Assembly (NCBI RefSeq): GCF_030814995.1
Contig: NZ_JAUSVX010000015.1
Coordinates: forward strand, 1-64,000
Source of the DNA: Labrys wisconsinensis
GTDB taxonomy: Bacteria > Pseudomonadota > Alphaproteobacteria > Rhizobiales > Labraceae
Direction of reading: 5' to 3'
DNA: 64,000 nt
In this document: positions 51,427 to 59,893 of the stretch, piece after piece
How the letters are laid out: each line of letters opens with the position of its first letter
Numbering within the stretch: position 1 is the first letter of the stretch
Notes under the pieces: model-generated
The model's input: only the letters and a program-made list of their open reading frames with translations
Told to the model about the DNA's origin: nothing
Database searches by the model: none
Translations under genes and position numbers: made by a program

Positions 51427-52325
51427 TCGATCATCTCTCCGGCCTCGCCATCTTCGTCGAGACCGTGCAGGCGGGCGGGTTTTCGGCCGCGGCGGTGCGG
51501 CTGAACCTGTCGCGGTCCGCCGTGGGCAAGACCGTGGCGCGGCTGGAGCGGCGGCTCGGCGCGCGCCTGTTCCACCGCACCACGCGCAGCCAGGCGCTCA
51601 CCGAGGACGGCCAGGCCTTCTACGAACGCTGCCTCCGGGCGCTGGCCGAGATCCGCAGCGGCGAGGCCATGCTCGAATCCGGCAAGCGCGAGGTCGTCGG
51701 CCGGCTGCGCGTCTCCATGCCGGTGCTGTTCGGCCGCCGCTGCGTCGCCCCGATCCTGACCGGGCTCGCGCGCCTGCATCCCGGGCTCGAGCTCGACCTC
51801 AACTTCAGCGATCGCTTGGTCGACCTGATGGAGGACGGCTTCGACCTCGCCATCCGCAACGGCGGCACCGGCGACGGCGTCGGCCTGATGACCCGGCGGA
51901 TCGGCAGCCAGCGCATGACCGTCTGCGCCGCGCCGGCCTATCTCGCCGAGCACGGCACGCCCCGCGGCATCGCCGATCTCGGGCGGCACGAGGCTGTGGT
52001 CTATGGCCGGCCCGGCCTGGTCAAGTCCTGGCTCTTTCCCGCCGACGGTGCGCCGCCCGTCGCATTCCAGCCGCGCAGCCGCCTGCGCTTCGACGATCTC
52101 GACGCCATCGCCGACGCGGCCGCCGCCGGGGCCGGCCTCGCCTGGCTGCCCTGCTGGCTGATCCGCGAGCATGTGCGGGCCGGCAGCCTGGTGCGGGTCC
52201 TGGCCGACCATCCCGGCCTCGTCTTCGACATCCACGCCGTCTGGCCGCAGACCCCGCATCTGCCGCTGCGCGTGCGCCTCGCCATCGACCGGCTGGCCGA
52301 GGCCCTGCCGGATCCGCTGAGCTGA
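51423..52325 (+). CDS. LysR-type transcriptional regulator
   Basis: A 300-residue LTTR: HTH at about 1-60 (FVETVQAGGFSAAAVRLNLSRSAV) and substrate-binding domain from 90 on, with DLMEDGFDLAIRNG of the DsdC/CrgA-like subgroup. It is divergent from the MDR dehydrogenase at 50297-51316, which is its likely target; the operator-like inverted repeat extends into its own start codon, implying autoregulation. Effector unknown. Confidence 0.9.
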   Translation: MVDHLSGLAIFVETVQAGGFSAAAVRLNLSRSAVGKTVARLERRLGARLFHRTTRSQALTEDGQAFYERCLRALAEIRSGEAMLESGKREVVGRLRVSMPVLFGRRCVAPILTGLARLHPGLELDLNFSDRLVDLMEDGFDLAIRNGGTGDGVGLMTRRIGSQRMTVCAAPAYLAEHGTPRGIADLGRHEAVVYGRPGLVKSWLFPADGAPPVAFQPRSRLRFDDLDAIADAAAAGAGLAWLPCWLIREHVRAGSLVRVLADHPGLVFDIHAVWPQTPHLPLRVRLAIDRLAEALPDPLS

Positions 52326-52395
52326 GCGGCGTCCGACGCGGGCCCGCCGCCTCCGCGACGCGGAGACGGCGGGATGTCCGCGCGCGGGGGAGCGG

Positions 52396-54372
52396 CTATG
52401 ACCGCATGTCGTTTGCCGGATGGATCGTACCGGTCTTGTCGGCCACCAGCATGGCGAGCAGCATCTCCACCAGGCCGCCGGAACCGCCCTGGCCTGGCGC
52501 CGCCCCGACCATGAGCTGGGGCACCAGCGGCAGCCGGCCGTTCTCGATGGCTTCGGCAAAGCGCAGCAGCACCTGGCTGTGGAGCTGGTATTGCGGGCCG
52601 CCATAGGCCTCGACCTGCTTGTCCGTGGCCTCGGCCTGGGCGAGGCCGATGGCGCGGATCTTGTCGGCGTCGGCCATGCCGATGGAGCGGATGCGGTCGG
52701 CCTCGCCCGCGCCCTCGATGCGGGCGCGCTCGGCCGCCGCCTTGGCGGAGACCTGGATGGTCTCGGCCTCCTGCCGGGTCTGGGCGAGCTTGGCCTTGCC
52801 TTCGTTCTCGCGCAGCTCGATCGCCAGCGCCGAGGCGGTGATCTGGGTCTGCTGCTCGGCGATGGTCTGCTTCTCCCGCAGCGTGCGCTCCTGGACCGCG
52901 GCGACCTCCTGCAGCTTGTAGGTCTCGACCTTCTCCACCGCGATCTGGCGCTCGCGCAGCTGGGTGAGGATCTGCTCGATGCTCTGGCCGTTGCCCGAGC
53001 GCGGCGTGCCGATCAGCACCTCCTGCAGCTCCAGGCTGTAGGCGGCGAACTTGGCCCGCATCTCGTCGCCCGAGCGCGCCTGGATCTCGCTGCGCTCCTG
53101 CAGGAGCTGGATGATGGTCTTGGTCTGGGCGATGTTCTTGAAATAGGCCGAGATCATCGGGTCGAGCGTCTGCTCCACCAGGCGGCGGATGTCGCCGAAG
53201 CGCTGCACCACCAGCGGCGCCTTCATATAGTCGATATGCACCACCACCGAGAGCGGTAGCTGCGGCTCGAAGGCATCGCGGGTGATCAGGCTGATCTCGG
53301 AGAGGTTCTCGTCGAGGCCGTGCGGGCCAGACTGCTCCCGCGTCCATTTCAGGACGAAGTTGGTGGTCGGGACCGGCACGATCTTGCCGGCATAGGTGTT
53401 GAACGCGTATTTGCCGGGCAGGAGCGGGCGCGTCCACACGCCGCGATGGCCGGGCTCGACCAGTTCGCCGTGGCGGTAGCCGTCGCCCGACTGGTCGAGG
53501 CCGGCACGGCCGGTATAGGAGACGACCACGCCGACGGTGCCGACCTCGATCACGGTCTTGGCGACGAGCTCCACCGTGGCGAACAGGCGGTTGAGGTAGT
53601 AGCTGCCGTCCGCCAGCACCTGGTGCTGGCGTCCGCGATAGCCGCCGGCGCCCAGGAATTTCTCCACGTCCTGGAAGTTGTTGTGGAAATACGGACTCCC
53701 GGCCTCGTGGCCGACGCTCGGGGCGATGATCTCGCCTTCGGGCAGGGCCGGGCCGTCATGGACCGTGACGATGCCGATCACGTCCTGCGCATCGCGGATG
53801 ACGACGGGCTGGAAGCCGTCGCGATCGGCGATGGAGGCCGCCATCTGGCTGAACAGCGCCGTGTCGGCCGTGTTGAGCTTGATCGCATAGGTACGGTCGC
53901 GCGTCAGCACGACGAACTGCGCGAGGTTGATGGCATAGGTGCCCTCGCGCAGGATCTTGCGCTGCGGGCCGCGCTGGCCGCCCGCGTCGAGGAAGCCGCG
54001 GACATCCTGGAAGTCATCCGCCGTGAGGTTGCCGGCCAGCGTCTGCGTCGGTGGCAGCGGCACGCCGTCGCGGGCGAAGACATAGCCGATCTCGCCCTGG
54101 GCAATGGTCACCAGCGGCACGCTGTGCACCCGGTACTGCAGCGGCACCAGGAGGTGGAAGCCGCCGCGCAGCACCTCGGGCTGGAAGCCCGCCTCGCCCC
54201 GCAGCGCGATGAACCCGCCGGCGACGGAGCCCGCCGGGCTCCACAGCTTCTCGCAGATGCCGATGCGGTTGTTGGCGATGTAGCGGATGGTGCCGCTGAG
54301 GAAGAAAAGAACAACGATTGCCGCGACGCTGGCGAGCGCCGGCAACGGCAGGGGAAGATTGGCGTCGAACAT
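52396..54372 (-). CDS. SPFH/flotillin-like membrane protein
   Basis: A 658-residue protein with an N-terminal membrane segment (about 13-30), an SPFH (band 7) domain (middle), a long coiled-coil, Glu/Ala-rich region (about 480-600, RLREKQTIAEQQ...), and a Gly-rich tail. Two clear internal repeats (residues about 118-156 and 230-268, each DFQDV or NFQDV, ..GAGG.RG.., L..G.Y..N) expand the SPFH region. Such proteins organise membrane microdomains and can guard membrane integrity. A GGAGAT ribosome binding site precedes ATG 54372. Neighbours do not suggest a partner. Confidence 0.85.
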   Translation of the reverse strand: MFDANLPLPLPALASVAAIVVLFFLSGTIRYIANNRIGICEKLWSPAGSVAGGFIALRGEAGFQPEVLRGGFHLLVPLQYRVHSVPLVTIAQGEIGYVFARDGVPLPPTQTLAGNLTADDFQDVRGFLDAGGQRGPQRKILREGTYAINLAQFVVLTRDRTYAIKLNTADTALFSQMAASIADRDGFQPVVIRDAQDVIGIVTVHDGPALPEGEIIAPSVGHEAGSPYFHNNFQDVEKFLGAGGYRGRQHQVLADGSYYLNRLFATVELVAKTVIEVGTVGVVVSYTGRAGLDQSGDGYRHGELVEPGHRGVWTRPLLPGKYAFNTYAGKIVPVPTTNFVLKWTREQSGPHGLDENLSEISLITRDAFEPQLPLSVVVHIDYMKAPLVVQRFGDIRRLVEQTLDPMISAYFKNIAQTKTIIQLLQERSEIQARSGDEMRAKFAAYSLELQEVLIGTPRSGNGQSIEQILTQLRERQIAVEKVETYKLQEVAAVQERTLREKQTIAEQQTQITASALAIELRENEGKAKLAQTRQEAETIQVSAKAAAERARIEGAGEADRIRSIGMADADKIRAIGLAQAEATDKQVEAYGGPQYQLHSQVLLRFAEAIENGRLPLVPQLMVGAAPGQGGSGGLVEMLLAMLVADKTGTIHPANDMRS

Positions 54373-54847
54373 CGATATCTCCTTCGCGGGAAGGGCGATG
54401 CGGGGGGCAGGGCGGACGTGCGCGACCGTGGCCGGCCGGCTCGGCCGGTCGGCGCAGGTTCGGGCAATGCCAGGCTCGATCTCGGCCCGGATCGACGGGA
54501 TCGATGCGATGCCGCGCGATCCGGCCGTCGCCGGCCAGGGGCCATCGCGGCCCTGTCGGGCGCGCAGCCTCCCTGCGACGTCGCTACCGCCGGGACGGGG
54601 ATGCTGGCCTGTCGTTTTTCGGGAGAATCTGCCGCCGGGCCGTGAACCGGCCGGACGGATGCGAAACGGATGATGGGATCATCGTTCTCTGCTTCCCCGA
54701 TCCCTATATCGGGGTCAATTCGATGCGATTACTTCATCGTCACCGGAACTCTACTTTAGCACCGGGCGGCATGGGCACTCATGCAATCGGCGCAGGGTTC
54801 CCATGCGGCATGGACATGCCGGCCGCGGGCGGAGTCCGCGCCGTCGA
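54373..54847. other. Intergenic region of about 475 bp
   Basis: No gene with family support. Small frames run through GC-rich sequence without ribosome binding sites. From about 54660 the composition becomes more AT-rich; a perfect 7-bp hairpin CCCCGAT/ATCGGGG lies at 54695-54714, but it has no U tract, so a terminator role is unproven. Confidence 0.45.
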
Positions 54848-55897
54848 TCAGCCCAGCGCGGCGCGGATGAGCGTCTCCGGCGCCGGCGCGTGCCAGACGC
54901 TCTGGTAGACGGAGACGACCCGCTCGCGCGTCACCTCCAAGGCCGGCAGGGCGATCCAGGCCGGCACCTCCAGGCCGAGCAGCGTGGCGACGGTGGCCGT
55001 GGCCACGGTCACGCCCTGATCATAGGGCTGCTGCGCGCCGACACCCCTGACGAGATCGCCCTGCGCCAGGGCGACCGCAATCTCGGTGCCGAGATCGATG
55101 GTCGTGACCGGCAGGCTGCGGCCGCGGGCCCGCAGTTCCGCCAGCACGGCGATGGCGGGCGTGTCCCAGATCACGAACAGCCCGGCGAGGCCGGGATGGT
55201 CGTCGAGGCAGCATCCCACCATCGGCCCGACCTGCTCCATCTCGCGGAACTTCACCGTGTGCAGCCGGATGTCGGGCCGCTGGTCCGCCATCCACTTGCG
55301 GAAGGCGATCTCGCGCTGGGCCGCGACGAAGAAATCGAGATTGTAGGACACCACGCCCACCATGCCCTCGTGCGGGACGCAGGGCGCCAGCAGGCGGGCG
55401 CCGATCTGGCCGAGGCCGAAATTGTCGGCCGAGACCAGGCAGGCATAGTCGGTCCCGGCCCGCAGCGCGCTCGGGCTGTTGTCGATCAGAATCAGGTGGA
55501 TCCCGGCGGCCGAGACCTGGCGATGGGCCTCCGCCACGCCGGAGTTGGAGACCGGCAGGCTGATGATGGCGTCCGGCCTCCGGCGCACCAGCCGCTCCAG
55601 CGCCCGCACCTGCGCGCCGGCGTCGAAGGCGCAGTCCACCACCTCCAGCACCGTGACGGCAAAGCGGCCGAGGGTGGCGACGATGCCGGCCAGGTGCTGC
55701 CTGGCCCAGTCGCTCTGGCGCGTGTGCAGGACGACGGCGACCGTGAATCCCGCGGCCCGCGCCGTCGCGGCCTCGGCCTCGCCGAGGCGCAGCCTGTCGG
55801 GCGAGGCGGGCCGCTCGCCATGTGGCCCGAGGCCGAGGATCGCAGCCGGCCGGTCCGCCTCCGGAGCGCCCGACACCCCCGACGCTCTCTCGCTCAT
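54848..55897 (-). CDS. Periplasmic-binding-protein-like protein without signal peptide
   Basis: A 349-residue type I periplasmic-binding fold. It is clearly paralogous to the exported sugar-binding protein at 60768-61886: SLPVSNSGVAEAHRQVS, ADNFGLGQIGA, GVGAQQPYDQGVT and VPAWIALPALEV have direct counterparts there. The N-terminus (MSERASGVSGAPE) has no signal peptide or membrane anchor and no helix-turn-helix, so it is predicted to act in the cytoplasm. Translationally coupled (4-base overlap) to the ROK regulator, it may relay sugar presence to that regulator. An exported protein with a misread start is the main alternative. Confidence 0.75.
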   Translation of the reverse strand: MSERASGVSGAPEADRPAAILGLGPHGERPASPDRLRLGEAEAATARAAGFTVAVVLHTRQSDWARQHLAGIVATLGRFAVTVLEVVDCAFDAGAQVRALERLVRRRPDAIISLPVSNSGVAEAHRQVSAAGIHLILIDNSPSALRAGTDYACLVSADNFGLGQIGARLLAPCVPHEGMVGVVSYNLDFFVAAQREIAFRKWMADQRPDIRLHTVKFREMEQVGPMVGCCLDDHPGLAGLFVIWDTPAIAVLAELRARGRSLPVTTIDLGTEIAVALAQGDLVRGVGAQQPYDQGVTVATATVATLLGLEVPAWIALPALEVTRERVVSVYQSVWHAPAPETLIRAALG

Positions 55898-57297
55898 CTC
55901 TGCCTCCCCGGCCGCGATGGGGCCGCATGCCGGTCGTCCGGCGCCGGCGGCCGGGCCGGCGCTGCCGCCGCCGGCTCGCGCAGCCGGGCCTGGGCCTCGG
56001 CGATCAGCGCAGGCAGGTCGGGATGCAGCATCGGCGTGCCCCGGCCGACCCAGGCCGCCAGCATATCGGGCCCGAACAGTTCGTCCACGGCGATCAGCGC
56101 GGCGCCGGCGAGCGCGGCCGAGCGGCCCATGGTGGAGCGCACGATGGCGAGGTCCCGCGTCGCCAGCGGGTGCGAGTTGCGGTAGACCGCCTCGCGCACC
56201 GCGGCGAGCAGGATGTCGCCGGTCTGCGTCAGCTCGCCGCCGAGCACGATGCTCGAGGGGTTGAGGGCATTGGTCAGGGCGGCGAGGGTGGTGCCGATCA
56301 GGCGGCCGCACCGCGCCAGGATCTGCGCTGCCGCCGCATCGCCGAGCTGGGCGGCGAGGCCGATCTCCGGCACCGTGATCGTGCCGCGGGCCACCGCCTC
56401 GGCCAGGCGCCGGCTGCGGCCGTCGCGGGCTGCGGCCTCGGCCGCGCGCCGCACCGCTTCGCTCGCGGCCAGCGTCTCCAGGCATCCGCGGTTGCCGCAA
56501 TGGCAGACGAGGTCGCTGCCCTCTCCCACGGGAATGTGGCCGATCTGGCCGGCAATGCCCTGCGCGCCGCGGTGCAGGCGTCCCTCCGAGACGATGCCGG
56601 CGCTGATCTCCTCGCCGAGCTCGACGAACAGCACGTCGCGCGGCCGCGCCGGGTCCGGCGGCCCGAACTCGCCCATGGTGGCCATCTGGATCGAGCTGCG
56701 GACCCAGACCGGGGCCCGGTGCCGTGCCACCAGCGCTTCGACCGCGGGATAGGAGGCCCAGGACGGGGCAAAGGTCAGGCGCTCCAGCGTCATGGCCGGG
56801 CCGGACGGTGTCTCGACGGCGCCGGGAACGCCGATGCCGATGCCCCACAACGCACGCTGCTGGTCCTGCTGCTCCAGCACCCAATCGAACAGCGCATGCA
56901 GGCGGGCGAGGAGGGGCTCCGGCCCGGCCGCGAGGTCGGCCGGCTCGTGATGTTCGAACAGCACCCGGCCGGTGAGGTCGGCGAGCCCGACATCCAGGGT
57001 CGAGCGGTCGAGATTGGCGACGAGGATGCCGCCGGCATCGGCGCGCAGGCGCACCGTGCGCGGCGCCCGGCCGCCCATCGAGGGGCGGCGCTCGCCCTCC
57101 TCGATCAGTCCGAGCTGGGTCAGCGTCGCCAGGCGGTCCGTCACCACGGCGCGCCCGAGGCCCGAGGCCAGCTCCAGTTCCAGGCGTGTGGCGGCGCGGC
57201 CGGTGCGGATCAGGTCGAACACCGCCAGCAGGCTGTGCCTCTCCGAATCGATGGGGCGCTCGGCCACCGCCGGCTCCGAAGGCTTGGCGCCCCTCAT
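55894..57297 (-). CDS. ROK family transcriptional regulator
   Basis: A 467-residue protein: N-terminal winged helix (about 18-75, TRLELELASGLGRAVVTDRL) and a ROK sugar-kinase-type domain with the zinc motif CHCGNRGCLET. The usual catalytic Asp of ROK kinases (NDANAAALGE-type motif) is replaced: the region reads SSIQMATMGE, so kinase activity is unlikely. Sugar-responsive repression is expected. It overlaps the binding-fold gene by 4 bases and diverges from the sugar-oxidation operon; two similar palindromes lie between them. Confidence 0.88.
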   Translation of the reverse strand: MRGAKPSEPAVAERPIDSERHSLLAVFDLIRTGRAATRLELELASGLGRAVVTDRLATLTQLGLIEEGERRPSMGGRAPRTVRLRADAGGILVANLDRSTLDVGLADLTGRVLFEHHEPADLAAGPEPLLARLHALFDWVLEQQDQQRALWGIGIGVPGAVETPSGPAMTLERLTFAPSWASYPAVEALVARHRAPVWVRSSIQMATMGEFGPPDPARPRDVLFVELGEEISAGIVSEGRLHRGAQGIAGQIGHIPVGEGSDLVCHCGNRGCLETLAASEAVRRAAEAAARDGRSRRLAEAVARGTITVPEIGLAAQLGDAAAAQILARCGRLIGTTLAALTNALNPSSIVLGGELTQTGDILLAAVREAVYRNSHPLATRDLAIVRSTMGRSAALAGAALIAVDELFGPDMLAAWVGRGTPMLHPDLPALIAEAQARLREPAAAAPARPPAPDDRHAAPSRPGRQR

Positions 57298-57306
57298 TCT
57301 GCGAAT
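57295..57306. promoter_or_regulatory. ROK operator candidate at its own start
   Basis: CATTCTGCGAAT spans the start codon of the ROK gene and contains the near-symmetric ATTC/GAAT pair with a 3-bp centre. It repeats the CATTCTGC core of the perfect palindrome at 57410-57423, implying two sites for one regulator. Confidence 0.4.
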
Positions 57307-57409
57307 CCGTCCCGCTGCTGGCGCAACTTACGTCCACGCCCGCTTCCGGAACAACCGAACGGTTCCGGCACGTTTTCATCTTATGTTGTAAATCAACAAA
57401 AGTAAGCCT

Positions 57410-57423
57410 CATTCTGCAGAATG
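57410..57423. promoter_or_regulatory. Perfect palindrome before the sugar operon promoter
   Basis: CATTCTGCAGAATG is a perfect 14-bp palindrome. Directly downstream are TTGAAA (57426-57431) and TATGGT (57449-57454) at 17-bp spacing, a credible sigma-70-type promoter for the gene at 57550. A second dyad, TGTTG/CAACA, lies at 57384-57398. Binding by the divergent ROK regulator is the simplest inference. Confidence 0.55.
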
Positions 57424-57549
57424 GATTGAAAACCCGAAGCGGCTGGCCTATGGTCCCCCCGGCCCGTGCGGGAAGCAGCGAAAACGCTGCCGGCGGGGGC
57501 GGCGTCCGGCCCGTGCGGCGGACGCTTCGCAGGGAGATCCGAGGGCGGC

Positions 57550-58230
57550 ATGGCCGGGGAAGCAGCAATCGAGCAGGAGGCGCCGCGCGCCTTCGATCCG
57601 CATCAGCGCGACACCGTCGCGGCCGCCATGGCGCGCATCATCCCGAGCGACGAGACCCCCGGCGCCCGCGAGGCCGGCACCATCGACTTCCTCGAGCGCT
57701 TTCTCTCCGGCACCGGCTTCATCTATGCCAAGCCGGACGGCAGCGGCTTCGAGACGCTGAGCGGGCGCCACGAGCAGGCCTGGCGTCGGCGCATCGACAT
57801 CCTGCGCCGGCGCTATGCCGAGGGCGTGCGCGAGCTCGACGGCCGCAGCCGGCACCGGTTCGGCCGCGACTTCGTCGCGCTCGCCCCGCAGGAGCAGGAC
57901 GAGATCCTGCGCGCGGCCGAGCGCCACGAGGCCTGGCCCGGCGGCGAGGCGCCGGCGGCGGACGCTGGCACCGGGCCGGCCCTGCAGCAGACCAGCGCCG
58001 AGATCGACCTCGACTTCCTGCCGCTCCTCGTCCTGCACACCCGCCAGGGCTTCCTCGCAGATCCCGTCTATGGCGGCAATCGCGACCAGGCCGGCTGGCG
58101 GGCCATCGGCTTTCCCGGGCCGGCCTCGCTGGCGGAGGTGCACAGCGGGCGCTATTCCACCCTGGCCTGGTTCGCCGAAGGCCACACCGATCCTTCGTTC
58201 GAGAACAGGAAGCCGCACCATGGCGCGTAA
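57550..58230 (+). CDS. Gluconate 2-dehydrogenase subunit 3 family protein
   Basis: A 226-residue protein of the small (gamma) subunit family that partners FAD-dependent GMC dehydrogenases: AAMARIIPSDETPGAREAGTI near the N-terminus and LVLHTRQGFLADPVYGGNR, WRAIGFPG near the end. Most family members carry a Tat signal peptide; this one starts MAGEAAIEQEAPRA and has none, so a cytoplasmic complex is predicted. It overlaps the GMC gene by 11 bp. First gene of the sugar oxidation and import operon. Confidence 0.85.
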   Translation: MAGEAAIEQEAPRAFDPHQRDTVAAAMARIIPSDETPGAREAGTIDFLERFLSGTGFIYAKPDGSGFETLSGRHEQAWRRRIDILRRRYAEGVRELDGRSRHRFGRDFVALAPQEQDEILRAAERHEAWPGGEAPAADAGTGPALQQTSAEIDLDFLPLLVLHTRQGFLADPVYGGNRDQAGWRAIGFPGPASLAEVHSGRYSTLAWFAEGHTDPSFENRKPHHGA

Positions 58231-59893
58231 GCCCAGGCCCGACCGCGCCGAGGTCTGCATCATCGGCGCCGGCGCTTCCGGCGCCACCGCGGCCAAGGTG
58301 CTGACCGAGGCCGGCGTGCGCGTCGTGGCGCTCGAGCGCGGGCCCTGGCGCCGGCGCGAGAGCTTCGGCGGGGACGAGCTCGCCAACATCAACCGCTACA
58401 ATCTCTGGCCGGATCCGCTGCTCAACCCGCGTACCGCCCGCACCTCGGCGGCCGAGCCGGCGCGCGAGGAGCTGTTCTGCCCGGTGCCGCAGATGGTCGG
58501 CGGCGGCACCGTGCACTGGCAGGGCTGGCTGCCGCGCTTCACGCCCAACGATTTTCGCCTGCGCACCATCGCCGGCCCGCTGGAGGGGGCGAGCCTGGCC
58601 GACTGGCCGATCGGCTATGACGAGCTCGAACCCTACTACGACAGGGTCGAATGGGCGTTCGGCGTCTCGGGCCTGGCCGGCGCCAACCGTTTCGAGGGGC
58701 CGCGCAGCCGGGGCTACCCGTGCCCGCCGATGCCGATGTCGCGCTATGCCGAAAACTTCCACAGGGGCTGCGCGGCGCTCGGCTGGAACTCCTTCCCCAC
58801 GCCGCAGGCGGCTCTCTCGCGCCCGTTCGGCGGCCGCCCGGCCACCGTCGTCAGCGCCTTCGCCCAGCAGCACGGCGACCCCACCGGCACCCGCTCCAGC
58901 GCCCTCAACGTCTTCGTGCCGCAGGCCGCCGCCACCGGCCGCTATGATCTCAGGCCGGACTGCTACGTCCGCGAGCTCGTTCTCGACGCCGAGGGGCGGC
59001 TGCGCAGCGCCGTCTACGAGGACGCGGACGGCGACCTCGTCGAGCAGGAGGCGGACCTGTTCCTGCTCGCCTGCGGCGCGGTCGAGAGCGCGCGGCTCCT
59101 GCTGCTGTCGCGCTCCGGCCGCTTTCCCGCCGGCCTCGCCAACGGCAGCGATCTCGTCGGGCGCAACGTCACCTTCCACGAATACAGCGCCGCGATCGGC
59201 TTGTTCGACGACCCAGTCTACGCCTGGGCGGGCGGCGGCTATGTCAGCGCCTCCAGCTTCCAGTTCTACGAGCACGACGAACGCCGCGGCTTCGTCAGCG
59301 GCGGTCATGTCGCGGCGGCCGGGGTCGGCATTCCCCTGCCGATCAACTGGCGCCTGCCGGGCGCGCCCGCCTGGGGCGCCGAGGCCAAGCGCGTCGATCG
59401 CGAGGCGTTCAACCATTCCATGGCGGTCGCCATGGTGCTGCACGACATGCCGCAGCACGACAACCGTGTCGACCTCGACGACGGCATGGTCGACGCCTGG
59501 GGCCTGCCGGTCGCCCGCATCACCCTGACGCCGCACCGCAACGACCTCGACCAGGGCCGCTTCCTGATCGATCGCAGCGCCGAGATCCTCGAAGCGGGTG
59601 GGGCGCGGAGCGTCACCAAGGTCTATGCCGAGCGCGTCACCGGCAACTGCTCGCACCAGCACGGCACCGCCCGCATGGGCGATGATCCCGCCGCCTCGGT
59701 GCTGAACCGCTGGTGCCAGGCCCACGAGGTCGACAACCTCTTCGTCATCGACGGCTCGTCCTTCCCGACCGGGACGGGCGCCAATCCCACCCTCACCATC
59801 ATGGCCAATGCCTGGCGCGTCTGCGACCACATCCTCGCCAACCGGGGACGGTTCGCGCGCGCCGGCCTGGCCGCTTCGGGAGCAAGCCGATGA
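58220..59893 (+). CDS. GMC family oxidoreductase
   Basis: A 557-residue FAD enzyme: Rossmann motif GAGASGATAAKVL (about 15-27), GGGTVHWQGW around residue 95, and the C-terminal active-site region with CSHQHGTARMG and VIDGSSFPTGTGANPTL, including the His/Asn pair typical of GMC sugar dehydrogenases. With the adjacent subunit-3 protein it resembles glucoside 3-dehydrogenase-type complexes that oxidise sugars or cyclitols at a secondary hydroxyl. No signal peptide. It overlaps genes on both sides (11 bp and 4 bp), indicating coupled translation. Confidence 0.87.
   Translation: MARKPRPDRAEVCIIGAGASGATAAKVLTEAGVRVVALERGPWRRRESFGGDELANINRYNLWPDPLLNPRTARTSAAEPAREELFCPVPQMVGGGTVHWQGWLPRFTPNDFRLRTIAGPLEGASLADWPIGYDELEPYYDRVEWAFGVSGLAGANRFEGPRSRGYPCPPMPMSRYAENFHRGCAALGWNSFPTPQAALSRPFGGRPATVVSAFAQQHGDPTGTRSSALNVFVPQAAATGRYDLRPDCYVRELVLDAEGRLRSAVYEDADGDLVEQEADLFLLACGAVESARLLLLSRSGRFPAGLANGSDLVGRNVTFHEYSAAIGLFDDPVYAWAGGGYVSASSFQFYEHDERRGFVSGGHVAAAGVGIPLPINWRLPGAPAWGAEAKRVDREAFNHSMAVAMVLHDMPQHDNRVDLDDGMVDAWGLPVARITLTPHRNDLDQGRFLIDRSAEILEAGGARSVTKVYAERVTGNCSHQHGTARMGDDPAASVLNRWCQAHEVDNLFVIDGSSFPTGTGANPTLTIMANAWRVCDHILANRGRFARAGLAASGASR

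Noticed and set aside
54695-54714. Rho-independent terminator
   Set aside because: A perfect 7-bp stem exists but is not followed by a T run on either strand.
57719-59830. 703-codon minus-strand frame over the GMC oxidoreductase
   Set aside because: No conserved motif; the plus strand has complete FAD and active-site motifs.
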